From: an uncultured Collinsella sp.
GTDB taxonomy: Bacteria > Actinomycetota > Coriobacteriia > Coriobacteriales > Coriobacteriaceae
Direction: 5' to 3'
Assembly (NCBI GenBank): GCA_900540845.1
Contig: UQHS01000022.1
Location: 1 to 23,064 of the forward strand
DNA: 23,064 nucleotides
Shown piece by piece: positions 22,931-23,064 of the stretch. Below the pieces are notes generated by a model. It was not told the DNA's origin, made no database searches, and saw only the letters and a list, made by a program, of their open reading frames with translations. The translations under genes and the position numbers were made by a program. Position 1 is the first letter of the stretch; every line of letters starts with the position of its first letter.

Positions 22931-22990
22931 CCATGTTGATGCGATACTACACTAGATGTGCATTATTGCACACGATGTGCATCAACATGG
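22931..22990. promoter_or_regulatory. Nested inverted repeats upstream of tetR (probable operator)
   Basis: Perfect 12-bp arms CCATGTTGATGC (22931-22942) and GCATCAACATGG (22979-22990) enclose a smaller palindrome, TGTGCATTATTGCACA (22957-22972). The octamer GATGTGCA occurs directly at 22955 and 22974. The inner arm of the outer repeat touches the tetR ribosome-binding site. Such arrangements are typical of TetR autoregulation. Confidence 0.65.
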
Positions 22991-23064
22991 AATCAGCACC
23001 TAATGAGTTGCCGATGTTCACAAAGCGCTTCCCCGGTCGCGGCGCCGCCAGCCGGGCCGCCGCC

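Noticed and set aside
23014..23064. Possible start of a plus-strand gene (MFTKRFPGRGAASRAA) at the right edge
   Set aside because: The ATG lacks a good ribosome-binding site and only 17 codons are visible. A divergent gene sharing the TetR operator is possible but cannot be supported.

Overview
The window is a high-GC chromosomal segment. It most resembles a gut actinobacterium of the class Coriobacteriia (Collinsella or a relative). This is inferred from the GC-rich coding style, the giant CoA-dehydratase activase, and integrase modules of the kind common in that group. No rRNA or tRNA gene was seen, so the placement is not proven.

Layout. (1) Positions 1-5100 are accessory DNA: the start of an IS481-family transposase, the 3' remnant of a type III restriction subunit (Res), an intact DUF262/DUF1524 GmrSD-like nuclease gene, a small unknown gene, and a mobile-element control module. 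The module consists of a dead tyrosine integrase, an excisionase-like gene, paired operators and an XRE repressor. After it comes a 330-bp stretch carrying eight copies of a GGAGTAAA half-site. (2) Positions 5107-11189 are ordinary chromosome: guaA (minus), an L-asparaginase, an ADP-ribosylglycohydrolase, a DUF389 membrane protein with an EF-hand-like loop, and a YbaK-type deacylase (minus). (3) Positions 11259-14327 look like the remnant of an integrated element. It is bounded by a 22-bp direct repeat lying inside the 5' end of a low-molecular-weight phosphatase gene: a truncated copy of the gene start lies on the left and the intact gene on the right. Inside are a zinc-ribbon protein gene and fragments of hsdS, ftsK and a Tn916-type integrase. 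(4) Positions 14288-16999 hold the phosphatase, a small basic protein, a YccF protein and an unknown membrane protein, all on the plus strand. (5) Positions 17022-17227 form a 206-bp element with perfect 29-bp inverted repeats. (6) Positions 17514-22921 form a minus-strand two-gene operon: a TetR-type regulator with its operator, and a 1,537-residue double-domain acyl-CoA dehydratase activase.

How the genes work together. The res remnant and the DUF262 nuclease are what is left of a phage-defence cluster. The xis/int/XRE set is a typical lysogeny-style switch whose integrase has lost both its reading frame and a catalytic arginine. The TetR regulator probably controls the activase, which would support radical 2-hydroxyacyl-CoA dehydration or a related Fe-S ATPase role. 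The main novelty candidates are the phosphatase-gene integration site, the GGAGTAAA cluster beside guaA, and the 29-bp inverted-repeat element.
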